A DNA stretch of 64,000 nt. Origin: Trypanosoma brucei gambiense DAL972. Its lineage: Eukaryota > Euglenozoa > Kinetoplastea > Trypanosomatida > Trypanosomatidae. A program made the position numbers and the translations under genes. Location: NCBI RefSeq assembly GCF_000210295.1, contig NC_026734.1:124001-188000 (forward strand). Direction: 5' to 3'. Shown in pieces: positions 32,292-43,431 of this stretch. The notes under the pieces were generated by a model. It had not been told where the DNA came from and made no database searches. It worked only from the letters and a program-made list of their open reading frames with translations. Position 1 is the first letter of the stretch. Each line of letters begins with the position of its first letter.

Positions 32292-32347
32292 GTTTTCTCT
32301 TCTTTCCTTTTTTTTTTCCTTCTTTGTTTCCTCCTTCTCCACCTTAG
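32292..32347 (+). promoter_or_regulatory. Predicted spliced-leader acceptor
   Basis: A long C/T tract ending CTTCTCCACCTTAG, AG at 32346-32347. The 102-nt leader that follows has no ATG before 32450, which decides the start of the next gene in favour of ATG over the upstream TTG at 32378. Confidence 0.65.
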
Positions 32348-32449
32348 TGCAGCAGTAACACAATCTGTTCTACCTTTTTGATTAGAATCTTTTTTTTTTG
32401 TTTTTGTTTTTGTTTTTGTTGTTGTTCCGTCCTACTGGTACTTTTCCTC

Positions 32450-33187
32450 ATGCTGGTTCGAACATGGATGTTGCTCAATAGGCCAAAGGGGCCGCAGGGA
32501 TTACGTCCTGGAAAAGAGTACCGCTTAACTGTCCCATACAGAAGTGAGGTGACAATGCTTCGCCTTGCAAATCATAAGGCTATTAACTCTAATATACGTG
32601 AACTTTTCAAAAAACCACTGGTGATGAACAATATTAAAGCCATTCCCCGCGATTTGGGAGAAATTCCGCGCGACTACGTCCTCCGGCTGCTTTTCTTTCA
32701 TCAGCCCATACGACTCGTGGACTTGTGGACGATTTGTAAGGAGCACGATGACGTTCCACTGGATTCGGCGAAACATCTGCGATTAGTATTAAAAATAGCC
32801 AAACTTCAACGGTGGGTGTACGCGGAAAAGAATCAAACGAACAACCTTTACTACTACTACGTGCATCAGAGTAGAATGCAAGAGGTACAGCAAATGGTTC
32901 GAGCCAGTGAGGTGCGAAAGAAAGAACAAGAAAGTTTACGGGAAATTGAAGCTGAAAAATTGCGTATGGAAGAGCAAGAACGTCGTAAGGTGGCACTTGA
33001 CGAGAATATTGTAGCATTGCAAAATGCGCTCGTTTCAAATATTGCACAAATTCAGGAGTTTGACCCGGGGTTTGCACGATCGAAACCATATGTAACGGAA
33101 AGTGGTGCAGTGAATGTAGGGTGGGGGTTGAATGATGGAGGTAGCGCTGCATGCAGTAGCGATTTGGGTGGGCAGCAAGTGGCATAG
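32450..33187 (+). CDS. Conserved-looking protein of unknown function, possibly mitochondrial
   Basis: 245 residues from the first ATG after the likely splice acceptor. Not recognised with confidence. The start (MLVRTWMLLNRPKG) is short, basic and hydrophobic, compatible with a mitochondrial presequence. The core (20-150) is basic with several compact helical motifs (IPRDYVLRLLFFHQPIRLVDLWTICKEH, AKHLRLVLKIAKLQRWVY) that resemble a winged-helix pattern, ending in YYYYVHQS. A long charged helix (about 150-200, rich in Glu, Arg and Lys) follows, then a Gly-rich end. This arrangement is common in trypanosome mitoribosomal proteins and assembly factors, but that is only a guess. Confidence 0.75.
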   Translation: MLVRTWMLLNRPKGPQGLRPGKEYRLTVPYRSEVTMLRLANHKAINSNIRELFKKPLVMNNIKAIPRDLGEIPRDYVLRLLFFHQPIRLVDLWTICKEHDDVPLDSAKHLRLVLKIAKLQRWVYAEKNQTNNLYYYYVHQSRMQEVQQMVRASEVRKKEQESLREIEAEKLRMEEQERRKVALDENIVALQNALVSNIAQIQEFDPGFARSKPYVTESGAVNVGWGLNDGGSAACSSDLGGQQVA

Positions 33188-33220
33188 TTACTGAATTCAG
33201 TGGCGCAGTTTATGCGGAAT

Positions 33221-33251
<31 letters not shown>

Positions 33252-33898
33252 TGAAAAAAAAATAACAACAACAAAATGACGTCGTATGTGGTTGTTTAAT
33301 CTGGAAGGTGCCATCTTCTCCATGTGAGCGATATCTCGGTGGTAGATGTTTCACCTTTTGCAAGTTACTGGGTTCGTGTTAAGTTACCGAGTCGTTTACA
33401 TCCCGTCAAACCTTTTTATGCTTATATCGTTTTGGCAGTGTGTGTGTGTGTGTATGTGTATGTGTGCGCAGTCTCCGTAGTCCATAGGTTTGTAGTGCTC
33501 AGATAGCGCTTAACATAACATATTGTCTTCCTAACTCATTCACTGACTGCGTTTTTGTGTGTTAACTCTGTTTCATCTCGCATCATAGTCATCGTGGTCT
33601 TGCTTTTTCTTTTTTTTTCTTCTCGCCCTTTTGTGGGTATTTTGTAAAAACTGAGTGGACCGCTTGGGGGGAACAATTCGCCCCAGCGAGTTAACTGCAC
33701 CACTAGCATCTAAAAAAAAAAAAAAAAGAAGAAACGGGTGGGGACAGTGGGCCTAAAACATACAAGTCCTTGAATTTACGCACGTGCGTCGGATTTTTTT
33801 TTTGTTTGCTTCATTATTATTACTATTACTAATATTATTATTATTATTATTTTTTTTTCGTGAGCGTGTGCAAGCATCAACATCCATAGATATTTCAG
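33188..33898. other. Intergenic region
   Basis: No gene is seen. It holds a (TA)n run at 33224-33251, a (GT)n run at about 33440-33462, poly-A at 33713-33727 and an (ATT)n run ending in T9 at about 33813-33858. The first AG after this is at 33863-33864, and another AG lies directly before the next ATG. Confidence 0.55.
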
Positions 33899-34480
33899 AT
33901 GTGTGACACAGGCGTTCAGCCACCTCTTGCGGTTGTGGTCCCCGGAAGCCCCGTTATAACGCAGTTTCAGTGCATTGTTGAAGGTACCAACTGGATTGTA
34001 CCCTTGGGTTTTGCTCCAGAGAGTATTGTAGTATTTCTCACATTCCCTACACTATTAAATCCCGGTACAGCACTGGGCATTTATCTCGCCCGAGAGGATG
34101 ATAGGGCATTTGCATATGTTGGACATTTATCGAATACAGCACCCAGTGCCATATTGCGTGTTCCATCAACATTTATCAACATTGATTCTCCCGTACGTGT
34201 CTTACTGGGAGTCAGCACTGAGCGAGAGGTGGATATTGCGAATTTAGACGATGCAACAAAACAGCAACAGGAACAAGATAGAGCGGCTACAAAACTGGCC
34301 TTATCAGAGCGACTTGCGGAGGATTTGTATAATTTTGTGACTTCGTACGGCCGGGTGGTGCCCGCGGAGCAAAATGACGGGAAGTCGGAGGAGGCCGTGT
34401 TTCTTCCCATGTCGTTTGTAGACCGCTGGCGTGAGCGTGTGATGAAAAGGATGCGGAAGGAACTGGCCTTTTGGAGTTGA
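33899..34480 (+). CDS. Hikeshi/OPI10 family protein
   Basis: 193 residues. It has the Hikeshi fold pattern: a beta-rich N-terminal domain with FQCIVEGTNWIVPLGFAPESIVVFLTFPTLLNPGTALGIYL, then AFAYVGHLSNTAPSAILRVPS (the conserved glycine-hydrophobic-Asn-Lys/Thr-Pro-Ser-Ala motif), and a C-terminal helix ending VFLPMSFVDRWRERVMKRMRKELAFW, which matches the family's closing [LIV]xxWxxxxxxRxxxxPxFW element. In animals Hikeshi imports Hsp70 into the nucleus during heat stress by binding Hsp70 and FG-nucleoporins; yeast Opi10 has a less clear role. The length (~197 in humans) agrees. A Gln-rich linker at 120-130 is specific to this protein. Confidence 0.88.
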   Translation: MCDTGVQPPLAVVVPGSPVITQFQCIVEGTNWIVPLGFAPESIVVFLTFPTLLNPGTALGIYLAREDDRAFAYVGHLSNTAPSAILRVPSTFINIDSPVRVLLGVSTEREVDIANLDDATKQQQEQDRAATKLALSERLAEDLYNFVTSYGRVVPAEQNDGKSEEAVFLPMSFVDRWRERVMKRMRKELAFWS

Positions 34481-34753
34481 GATGCAAAAAAAAAAAGAAA
34501 AAGCGGGGGAGGGGAAAATAATAATAATAATAATATCGTAAAGGTGCGAGAAAAGTGAAGGAGGAATCCTTGGGGTCTCTGCAGTTTTGATGTGCGGCCG
34601 GGAGATGTATTCATTCCGCCGCTACAACTTCAGTCGCAGTTCAATGCAGCCGCGGGTGTAGGGTTCGGAGAACTTCTGTGGTTATTTATGTGGCGGGTGG
34701 GGACTTCTATTCAGTTATGTGGAGTTCGCCCAACGCTAGCTAGTGATAGATAA

Positions 34754-34785
<32 letters not shown>

Positions 34786-34985
34786 GTTATTACTATTACT
34801 ATTATTATTGTTCTCACCGTGTTACTATTGTTATTATTACGTATTATCTGAAACCACAACTGTTTACAATCCTTTGGACTAATCGATTATTTTTCCGACA
34901 TACGCTGTTGGATCAGCGGATGTTTAGCTCATTATTTTCTTCCTTTACATTTAATCTTGTTGTCTCATGAGCTTTATCTTACATG
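34481..34985. other. Intergenic region with an (ATT)n run
   Basis: 3' flank of the Hikeshi gene. An (ATT)n-like run spans about 34757-34850. The last + strand ATG before the P1 gene is at 34983. Confidence 0.6.
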
Positions 34986-35049
34986 ATTTTTTCCTTCTTT
35001 TTTTTTTTTTAAATATAAAAAAAAATATTTCCACTATTTTTTTTTCCAG
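34986..35049 (+). promoter_or_regulatory. Predicted spliced-leader acceptor for P1
   Basis: Two long T tracts and a TTTTTTTTTCCAG end, AG at 35048-35049, immediately downstream of the last ATG (34983). A nearer alternative is TTTCTTTTAG with AG at 35697-35698. Confidence 0.5.
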
Positions 35050-35821
35050 CAGCTGTGTACATTGGCTGAACCGCAGTATTTGTGCGAAGATATAGCCACA
35101 GTTACCGAAAAGCGGAAGGGATAATAAAGGCAAAACCAACATATTGACCGCAGCAAAGGAAATAAAAAAAGAACTAGAGTAGAGCCAAAGCGGTTGTGCT
35201 GTTGGGGATTGGAAGTGGGCAATCAGTCACTGCGCTCGGAGGTTGTTGACGTTAATTTTTTTCTTTTTTTTCGGATACCCACAGTGGAAAAATATATATA
35301 TTAAAAAAAAAAGGAAAGGAAGGGTGGATCAAAGCTGCAACAACAAAAACAACACCGAAAACAAAAAAACAAAAAATAACTGTGTAAGAGATTAATAAGA
35401 TAGAAGAGAGGTAAGGGGGAAAATAAAAAATAAAAAATAAAGCACAACCAGTCTACCGTGGATTGAGGGAGGGGAAATAAAATTAAAGTTAAAAAAACAA
35501 AAAGGGAACAAGAACGGAAAGTTAAAGAAAAAGAAAGAAGGGCAGTACGGAAGGTGGAGAACTTAACGAAGAGAAAGAAAAAGGTGACATAAAGTTTTCC
35601 CGGTGGACGCGCAGCCGTATTTTCGTGTAAGCGGAAAGTGTGAGTTTGCCACCGTGGCATTCACGCGTTCACGCATTGTTTTCTGTTATTTCTTTTAGTC
35701 GTTGCCTCACTTGTTGTGAGTTTTACTGTTCACTTTCAAGTGCACGCATTGTCGCATATCGGTGGATATTCATTAGGGTTGGTAAAGTAAACAGCAGCGA
35801 AAGGATAGGAACAACTCAGAG
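35050..35821 (+). promoter_or_regulatory. Predicted long ATG-free leader of P1 (up to 772 nt)
   Basis: There is no ATG on the + strand from 34986 to 35821, while the reverse triplet CAT occurs eight times. The stretch 35290-35590 is strongly purine-rich (A>G). If the nearer acceptor at 35697-35698 is used, the leader would be 123 nt. Confidence 0.5.
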
Positions 35822-37822
35822 ATGGGTGCCTTTCCGTCTCATGATGCCCCTGAGCTCATATACTCAATGTTAGTTCTGCGTCCATCGACAAATTCTCAGG
35901 TTGAGGTTTGCCTGGTGCCTCTTCTGCCGCGTTTCTTCAATGATGGGCACAAGAAGGCGAAGAAGAAGCTCAATGAACTTCTCGCCAGCAAAGGAGCGCA
36001 TCAATCGTCACTAGCGGCGTCACTTGCCCCTCGAGCCCCAGCGACTATAGCTCCAGGGAAGGTTCCAGATCAGGGAATCGGTCACGCCTTAGTGGACTAC
36101 TTCATTTCCAGTACGGAGGGATCCTTTTTTGTAACCACAAAGGATGCCGTAGTTAGTAAAGTGGCCATGCAAGCGGAGCAAGGTCAAAGGGAGAGGTCTG
36201 ACATCAGCACTACTGGAGGAAGATCCGCACCAGGTACCGCCTCCACAGGTGAGACACAACCCTCCAATGCACCATCTCATACGGCGCATCATTCGTCATC
36301 CCACCAGGCAATGTCCAACTCTGTGCGGCCGGTGCCATTTGCCGTTTGTATTGTGGATTCGGATGTCTCCACGGGAACTCCGGGCACCACTGGAGGGTCC
36401 GCACAAGCGGCAGCCGCTAAGCACCATCATGTACATGCCAATAATGTTGTCCTTATCAAAGGGCGGCGGCTGCAACTTGTTGGCTTTATTGCATGTTGTA
36501 TGGATCGCCCTGTGCGACACATGACCACGGCAAATCCTGTCAAACCACATGGAGCTAGCGGTGGGGCGGGAGCAACCTCTGGAGAGGGAAAGAAGCAAGG
36601 AATCCCTGTCTGTCTGGATGTTATTTTTGATGATACAGAGGCACATGGGTTCCTTACCGAGTCTGTAGTGTTGTTGGCATCATTTGCCTTCCGCAAGCAA
36701 TTCTTGAATTGTTGTGCTCTTCACTTTCGGGCCGGGGATCCCGATGTGGAATCATCATTTGGGCGCCACATGGACCCCTTGCAGCTTCGACTAGTGATGA
36801 GGCATGACAACTATCGCATTTTACGCCTGTTTCATAGCCGGTACCCCCTGTTAGACATGGTCAAAGAGCTTCGCGTAAGCGGGGGCTCGTCGGCCCCGCA
36901 GTTCTCTCTCTATGAAAACGATGGAAATGAGGTTGGTTTAGAAGTGACGTTTGGTATGAATTTTTTAACGCGGTGGATGCGGTTTGTGGAGAAGATGATG
37001 CACGTTGAGACGGTGGTTGGTAACCACATCCGTTGCGGCACCACCGCCATAATGTCGGAGCGAGATAAACTAATACAGGAGCGCAGGGACAGTGGCGCAT
37101 TCCTGGAGGAGGAGGAGGATGATGAGCGAATCTTTGGGGGAGCCGTGTACGCCGTGTCGCTGAGGCGGTGGGCTGCTGCAGAGAAGCAGGCGGTTCAGCA
37201 ACAACAGCAAGTTCCATTGAGTGGAGCATCTCCCATGTATGTGTATCCCACTACCGCTGCTCCTGGTCAGTACTGGCCACAGATGTCCGTGATGATGGGA
37301 CAACCTCCAGGGTGGCCCACTAGTGTTGTTCCTTTGAGTGCTGCTGCTGCTGCACCGACGGCCGTGGCACCGGTGATTGGGCAACAACAACCATTTGTTA
37401 TTCAAGCATCAGGGACGCGACCGCAATTGTACTACGCGTCGCCGCAACCGACTGTAAGTGGGAACGCCACTTTTGTTACCCAGAGCGGTATTCCGATAGT
37501 ACAGCAAGCAGCGACGGCGTCTCCATTTGGTGTCGCGGCAACACAACCCGCCTCTGGGCAGCAGATCGTATACGTCATGCAGGGCGCCCAGGCAACTTCC
37601 GCTAGTGTTGCAGCCCCCACAGTTTCGGCTATGGCGCCTGGCATGACTCCTCAAGCATTTTATTATCCCCAAACTACCGCCTATGCTGTTCCCTACTCTC
37701 CATACGGCTTTCAGCAGCAACCACAGCAACAATTGGTAACACAAGCGACTCATATTGGCACTCAACAACAACAACAACAACAACAGCAGGTGACATCAGC
37801 GGGGCAAGTAGTTCAACAGTAG
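35822..37822 (+). CDS. P1: first member of a three-gene paralogous family, N-myristoylation motif and Q-rich tail
   Basis: 666 residues; family not recognised. The start MGAFPS fits the N-myristoylation consensus (Gly2, Ser6). Elements shared with P2 and P3 are an N-terminal VEVCLVPLLPRFF (28-39), RPVPFAVCIV (169-178) followed by GRRLQLVGFIAC (214-225), and a helical region ending in a long charged helix near 400-440. P1 has a Ser/His-rich insertion at 120-165 and a His/Ala-rich one at 185-208. From about 455 the protein is a low-complexity Gln/Pro/Ala/Tyr/Val tail with poly-Gln at the end. No catalytic motif is seen. A membrane-tethered scaffold or an RNA-granule-type protein are possible readings. 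It is a diverged member: its N-terminal 100 residues differ most. Confidence 0.85.
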   Translation: MGAFPSHDAPELIYSMLVLRPSTNSQVEVCLVPLLPRFFNDGHKKAKKKLNELLASKGAHQSSLAASLAPRAPATIAPGKVPDQGIGHALVDYFISSTEGSFFVTTKDAVVSKVAMQAEQGQRERSDISTTGGRSAPGTASTGETQPSNAPSHTAHHSSSHQAMSNSVRPVPFAVCIVDSDVSTGTPGTTGGSAQAAAAKHHHVHANNVVLIKGRRLQLVGFIACCMDRPVRHMTTANPVKPHGASGGAGATSGEGKKQGIPVCLDVIFDDTEAHGFLTESVVLLASFAFRKQFLNCCALHFRAGDPDVESSFGRHMDPLQLRLVMRHDNYRILRLFHSRYPLLDMVKELRVSGGSSAPQFSLYENDGNEVGLEVTFGMNFLTRWMRFVEKMMHVETVVGNHIRCGTTAIMSERDKLIQERRDSGAFLEEEEDDERIFGGAVYAVSLRRWAAAEKQAVQQQQQVPLSGASPMYVYPTTAAPGQYWPQMSVMMGQPPGWPTSVVPLSAAAAAPTAVAPVIGQQQPFVIQASGTRPQLYYASPQPTVSGNATFVTQSGIPIVQQAATASPFGVAATQPASGQQIVYVMQGAQATSASVAAPTVSAMAPGMTPQAFYYPQTTAYAVPYSPYGFQQQPQQQLVTQATHIGTQQQQQQQQQVTSAGQVVQQ

Positions 37823-38275
37823 ACAGTGGTGGCACCGCGCAATTTTTTTTTTTTTGTGGTAACGCCACACCCTATGGGTGTTGTTATGTACTTGTAGTTA
37901 TCCCTATTTATTTATTTTTTTATTTATTTATCACGTGTGAAACGGGGTATTTTTGTCATTGCCCCATAACACGTGTGAGTGTAAAGCGGCTGTGGCTCTG
38001 ATTGTTTGATGCCAACGATGGAACATGTGGTGCGTATGTGGGGGGCAAAAAACAAACAAACAAACAAACAAATAAACTAATTAACGGAGTAAATACGGGT
38101 GGGTCGAGAGGGTGAAGTGGGCAATCGGTAGGAATGGAAAAGGAAAAGAGACGAAGTACGTTTGTACATGCAACTTGCTTTCACATCATACCGATTCCCT
38201 ATCCCCCGTAAATGAACTAATAATATAAATAAGATCATTAAAAAAAGAAGAAGCTAGCCAAAAAAAAAATGATAT

Positions 38276-38312
<37 letters not shown>

Positions 38313-41300
38313 AGGGGGGGAAAAAAAAGTATATACATAAGTATATATGTGCGGTGGAGGTAAGTGCGTGTACTTCGTGTATATGTGTTTGTGTTTGTGT
38401 ACATGCCCCTCTTTCCTCCCTCCCTCCCCCTCCCTCCAAAACAAACAAACAAACAAACTTATATATATTTTAGCTAACATTGTTGTGAGTAACGAAGTGA
38501 AGGGTGCGAATAACGAATGGCCCGTCGTACAGAAGCGCGTGGAGGGGAGGCATATGAAATATATGATTAAGGAAAAGGAAAAGGAAAAGGAAAAGGAGGA
38601 AGAGGAGGAGGAGGGAAATAAGAAAAAAAAAGAAAAGGAAAAAAAAATAACTCAATGGTGAGATATGGCGGTAATATTTCTGCATTGGCATGGGTGTTTG
38701 TGTGCATGTGACAGAGAGTTTAAGGTAAAGTTGCTGTTGTTGTTTTTTTTTCTTCTGTTTTCTTTTATACAAAAGTGGAAAGGGACAGGAAGGAGAAATT
38801 AGTTTTGTGAGAACACCTGTAACATCCGGGCGCGTGCGTTTGTGTGTGTCTGTTTTGTGCGGAAAACAGAAAAAAAAAAGATAATTGAGGTAAATGCACA
38901 AATATCAACTAATGGATATCTCACCATCATCATCATTATCATTACCATTTTCATTAGCAACGTTATCGCCATTTTTGGTAACACCCTCATTTGTAATGGC
39001 AGCTGTTTTCACTCTGAGTTGAGTTATTTCCTCCCTTTTCAATGGCGCATATATTAAAACCGCCGTTGCCATCGCCGTTGCCGTTACCGCTATCATCATT
39101 GCTCTCTTTTTTTTTTTTCTCTCTCTCTCTGCTTTTCGTAATGAACATTCCTCAAAATGTGATTATAGCTGAATATTCGTGTGCCTTTTACCTCAGTGGG
39201 TGTCAAGCTTCCGTCACAAGTAAGAAAGTAAAAAAAAAAAGAGAAGGAATACATCACTAATTTTCTTTTTTTCTTCTTCTTCTTCCTTTTATCGGGGTGG
39301 TGATGGTCATGACCTTCCGAATGTTTCTACTTTTTTAAAAAGAAAAAAAAACAACAACAATATTTTATGTTCTTCAATCATGTTCTCTTTTTTTTTTTTT
39401 CTCTCTCTCTCTCTCTCTCTCTCCCTCTCTCCCCCTCATCCTCTTTTTCGTTTGTTTTATCTTCTTTCGTTTGAATTGCTGCTTCTTCATTTATCTTATC
39501 TTCTTGTTTGTGTTTGTTTCGGCTTTTTGTTTTGTTTGTTTGTTAAACAGAATCACCCTTTTCAGCGGTTATGCATTTTTGTATCTCATTAAATTTCCTC
39601 TTTGTCTCCCTTTTGTCTCTCTTTTTCTTTTCTTTTGAATTTGGCTTCAGTACACACTTTATATTAGAACATATCATATTACAAACACATACAAATATAT
39701 ATATATATATATATATTATATTTGTATTTATCAACTGAAACGAATTTCCCTTCCATCTTCTTGCGAAACTTCCTCACATGGATGCAGCCTTTGTGCGTGG
39801 ATGATAAATACGTGAATACGTTCGCTTATATTCAATACATAAGCGGGTGCAATTGTCGTTGTTGTTGTTGTTGTTGTTTGTGCACGCGTACATGAAACAT
39901 TTTCTCATTATTATGTGCTTATGTTTCCTTTCTTTTCCTTTCCTTTTCTCTCTCTCTCCCTCTTTTCCGCACGCGCACACAAACATGCACATGAATATGC
40001 GCAACATCTTATTAAATATGATTGCTGGAGTTGTTTTATATTAATAATTTTGGTCCCCTTCCTTTTCCTTCATCTCCTCCTTGAGTAAATGGATAACTTC
40101 CATTTTATACACTATGTAAGGTTTAATATAAATATAAATCAATAAATAAATAAATATATATATATATATATTAGAAAAAATGAAAGGAAGGAGAAGGCAG
40201 CGAAAATAAAAGAATAGAAGAGAAAAGATAGGAAAGGAGAGGAGGAGAAGGGGGAAAAAAGAAGAAATTAAAAAAAAAAAAGTAAAATGTGATAATTATA
40301 GAAGAATGAACAGTGGTGTCCGAGCGGGAATGTTAAATAGTGCAATTGATGTGAGAGAGAAAGTAAGAGAAAGAGAGAGAGAGAGAAAGAAGTCCTAGGG
40401 TTTCAAACAACATCATTCATGGGATATATAGGAAGCCAAAAAAAGGAACATATTTGTCTTTTGTCTTTTGTCTTCTTTCTTTCATTGAAAAAAAAATAAT
40501 TCATCATTGCCTTATATATATATATATATCACTCAGTGATCACGTAAGCTAATGATGAAAAGGGATCAAATGCATTTCATCGGCACCTCGCCTACGAGAA
40601 ACCCGGAAGGTTACGCATAACCCGACTCAAGAAATTACGGAATTATCCAGTGGGAAGGAAAAAGCAACAACAACAACAAAACAACCACATGTAACTCAGG
40701 ACTCAATACTTTACAAGTGAGGAAAAAAAAATAAAAATAATTACAAACTTAAGTTTTTATTGGAGGTCCGGCTTTGGAAGCCGTCATATCGAAAGACCGC
40801 CATCTTTAGTTTTCCCCTTTTGTTTGTTTGTTTATTTTTGTCCCTCGGAAAGATGAGTTGAAACTCACTTCAACAATATCATGTGCCCAATACTTTCCAT
40901 TACCATAAGAGAGAAAGAGTGAAAGAGAGAGAGAGAGGGTACTCTAAGTTATTATGCATTGTAGTTATATATTTATATGTACATTAATATTAATATTAAT
41001 ATTTTTGTTATTTAATTTATATATTTATATATTTTTATATATTTAAGTCGGCCTGTTGGTATCCATGCAAAACCGACCCGTGCATGAAATGTGGACTCTC
41101 ATAACATAATATAAACTCAAATTCGGTACTGGTTGCTTGATATTACGGTAACGCATTTACTGCCAAAAGGCAAACAACTCTCTGAAGGGAGAAACAAATA
41201 TAGGCGCATGCATGCAAAAAAAAAAAACAACAACACAAAAGAGGAAAATATGGCTTCAGGAAAAGAGGCACGGAAGCGAATCAAGAAGAAAAATAAAAAT

Positions 41301-41899
41301 AAAAAATTAGAAAGTGGGTGGGAAGGAGCGAAGAGAAATATTTCTATTAGTGGTGACTGTTATGTAGATATGCACTCAGCAGAGACATTAATATAGACAT
41401 GTGAAAAAATAAGTAGGTGTATATATATATAATAAATATATATATATATGTGTGTTTATATGTATGTATATATATATAATAAATATATATATGTATATGG
41501 TGGTGCGTGTTATAAGAGGAGGAGGTTTAATAGTGTGGGATTTGTACAGTTGTTTCTCTCTTATCAATTCATTCGTTTGTTTCTGTGTTTTCCTCTCACC
41601 ATGCATCGATAAGACGGGAATTGTCACCCGAAAGTTTGTTAATGCACTTGTTTTTTTTTTTTACTTTCTCGCATTTTCTGTAGCCCAGTGCCACTTCGAC
41701 TACTATTACTATATTATTATCAGTAGCAGTAATAGTAGTAGTAATATCAATATTTGCTTTGATGTTATTAAAGTTGATATGTTATGAGTGTTGTGATTGT
41801 GACTGTTAAGATTTAATTTCTTGTTTCCCCTCTGTGAGTGTATTTTTATATATTATTATCATTGTTATTTTAATCTGTAATCTCTTTGTTTTATTTATG
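37823..41899. other. Non-coding spacer 1, 5' part (4 kb)
   Basis: No gene is supported. It is AT-rich with (TA)n runs at about 38281-38310, 39697-39719 and 40156-40171, (CT)n runs at 39401-39430, and A/G-rich tracts at 38570-38650. Islands of ordinary complexity occur at 40535-40660, 40755-40905 and 41040-41170 and contain small hairpins. Probably the 3' UTR of P1 plus spacer. Confidence 0.6.
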
Positions 41900-42083
41900 T
41901 CTCTCTCTCTCTCTCTCTCTCTTTGTTTGTCTCTTTGTTTTACGTCCACTACTTCAATTCGTTTCTTCTTTCACTTTCCCTTTTTTTTTCGTAAAAAAAT
42001 TGTGTCCCTTCCGTTTAACCACGCAATTTTCTGTTGTGTTTCACTGCATTGCATTGCATTGCATTCACATTTGACGGGGTTAG
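41900..42083 (+). promoter_or_regulatory. Predicted spliced-leader acceptor for P2
   Basis: A long pyrimidine tract starting with (CT)n at 41899-41921 and continuing through T/C-rich sequence to about 42060; the first AG followed by ordinary sequence after the tract is at 42082-42083. The last + strand ATG before P2 (41897) lies at the very start of this tract. Confidence 0.5.
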
Positions 42084-43400
42084 CCGGAAGGGAAGTGAAA
42101 CACACAAGAAAACAAAAGAAAAAGGTAAAGTAAAACAGAAAAAAAAAGAGTAAAGGGAAGTTATTTATTTATTTTATTTTATCTTCTGTTCGTATTTGTC
42201 GTCCGCGCGACATTCGGCGTTTGTTTTTGTGTGCGCGGTTTTGGCTGTTAGTTTCATATCCAGTCGGATCCGTTCAGTGGCGTGGCTGTGCGAAAAAGTT
42301 TAAGGAGGAGGAGGAGGAGGAGGGGAAGGAAAAAGAAAAAAGAAAAAGAAGAGGAAAGAAAAGAAAAGAAAAGAAAAGGAAAGGAAAGGGGAAAGAGGCG
42401 CGGCTCATCTGCACTTTTACTCCATTGCATTCGCCCTTTAAAAGAAAAAGAAAAAGAAAAGAAAAGAAGGGAAGGGAAGGGAAGGGAAAAGAAGGAGGAA
42501 ACAAAAAAGAGGAAAATTCCTTTACCCCTTTCTTGTGCCATCGTCATCGCAACACTATAAACAATAGGGAACGTGTGTAAACCTTTTCTCTATCTCTCTC
42601 TCTTTTTTATTATTATTATTTTCTTTGTTCCATACAAACACACAAGCCGACTTAACATAAGGCAGTTGGAGCGGAAGCCGCGGGCACCACCACTGCTGTA
42701 GTTGTTTTTTTCTATTTAGTTTTTCTTTGTTCTTTCGTGTCTTATCTTATTTTAATTTACTCTTGTTTTTTGTTTTAGTGCTTTTTTTCTTTGATTTATT
42801 GTTGTTGTCGGCACCGTTATTGTTATTGTTGGTGCTACTCCCAGTGGTGCATTACTTCGGACGAGGCAAAGTAGTCCATTTTTTTTTTTAAATTATTCCT
42901 CCTCTTTGTTCTCTTTCTTTTATTTAATTCATATTTTTTTTTACTATTTGTTACCGTTATTATTTGTTTATTTGTTGTTTCCATTTATTTTAATTTACTG
43001 TCCTGTCAAACACTTTCTTTACGAAGGTGTAAGTTGGGAAAAAACGTGCGCACGGGAGAGAAACAGAAATACAAATACATACAGAAGTTAGGGGAGAAAT
43101 AAACTAAAGCAAAAAAGAAAAAAAAGAAGAAAGAACAGAACGAAACAGAAGAAAAACGGAAGGGGAAAAAGAACAGAATTAAGTGACAACACAGTGAGAA
43201 GAAGGAGTGAAAGCGGAAAAGGGGGAAAACAAACAGTAACAAAGCAAAAGAAAAAAAAGAGTGAAATTCTCTGCTTAATAAAAAGCAAGTGTATATAACA
43301 TATATATCTATATATATATACCTCTAATTTGTTTATTTATTTATATATTTGTCTTGTTATTGTTATTGTTATTTTTTTATTTTTGATTACTTTGCCATTG

Positions 43401-43431
<31 letters not shown>

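Larger units (their letters stand above)
30488..32449. other. 2-kb intergenic region
   Basis: No gene is supported. It holds a G-quadruplex-like block near 30550, several short (TA)n runs, poly-T tracts at 31100-31400 and a long (TA)n at about 32117-32149. The open frames are Phe- or Lys-rich readings of these tracts. Confidence 0.6.

Noticed and set aside
40553..40640. C/D-box snoRNA (an ATGATGA box is present)
   Set aside because: No CTGA D box within about 100 nt and no terminal stem.
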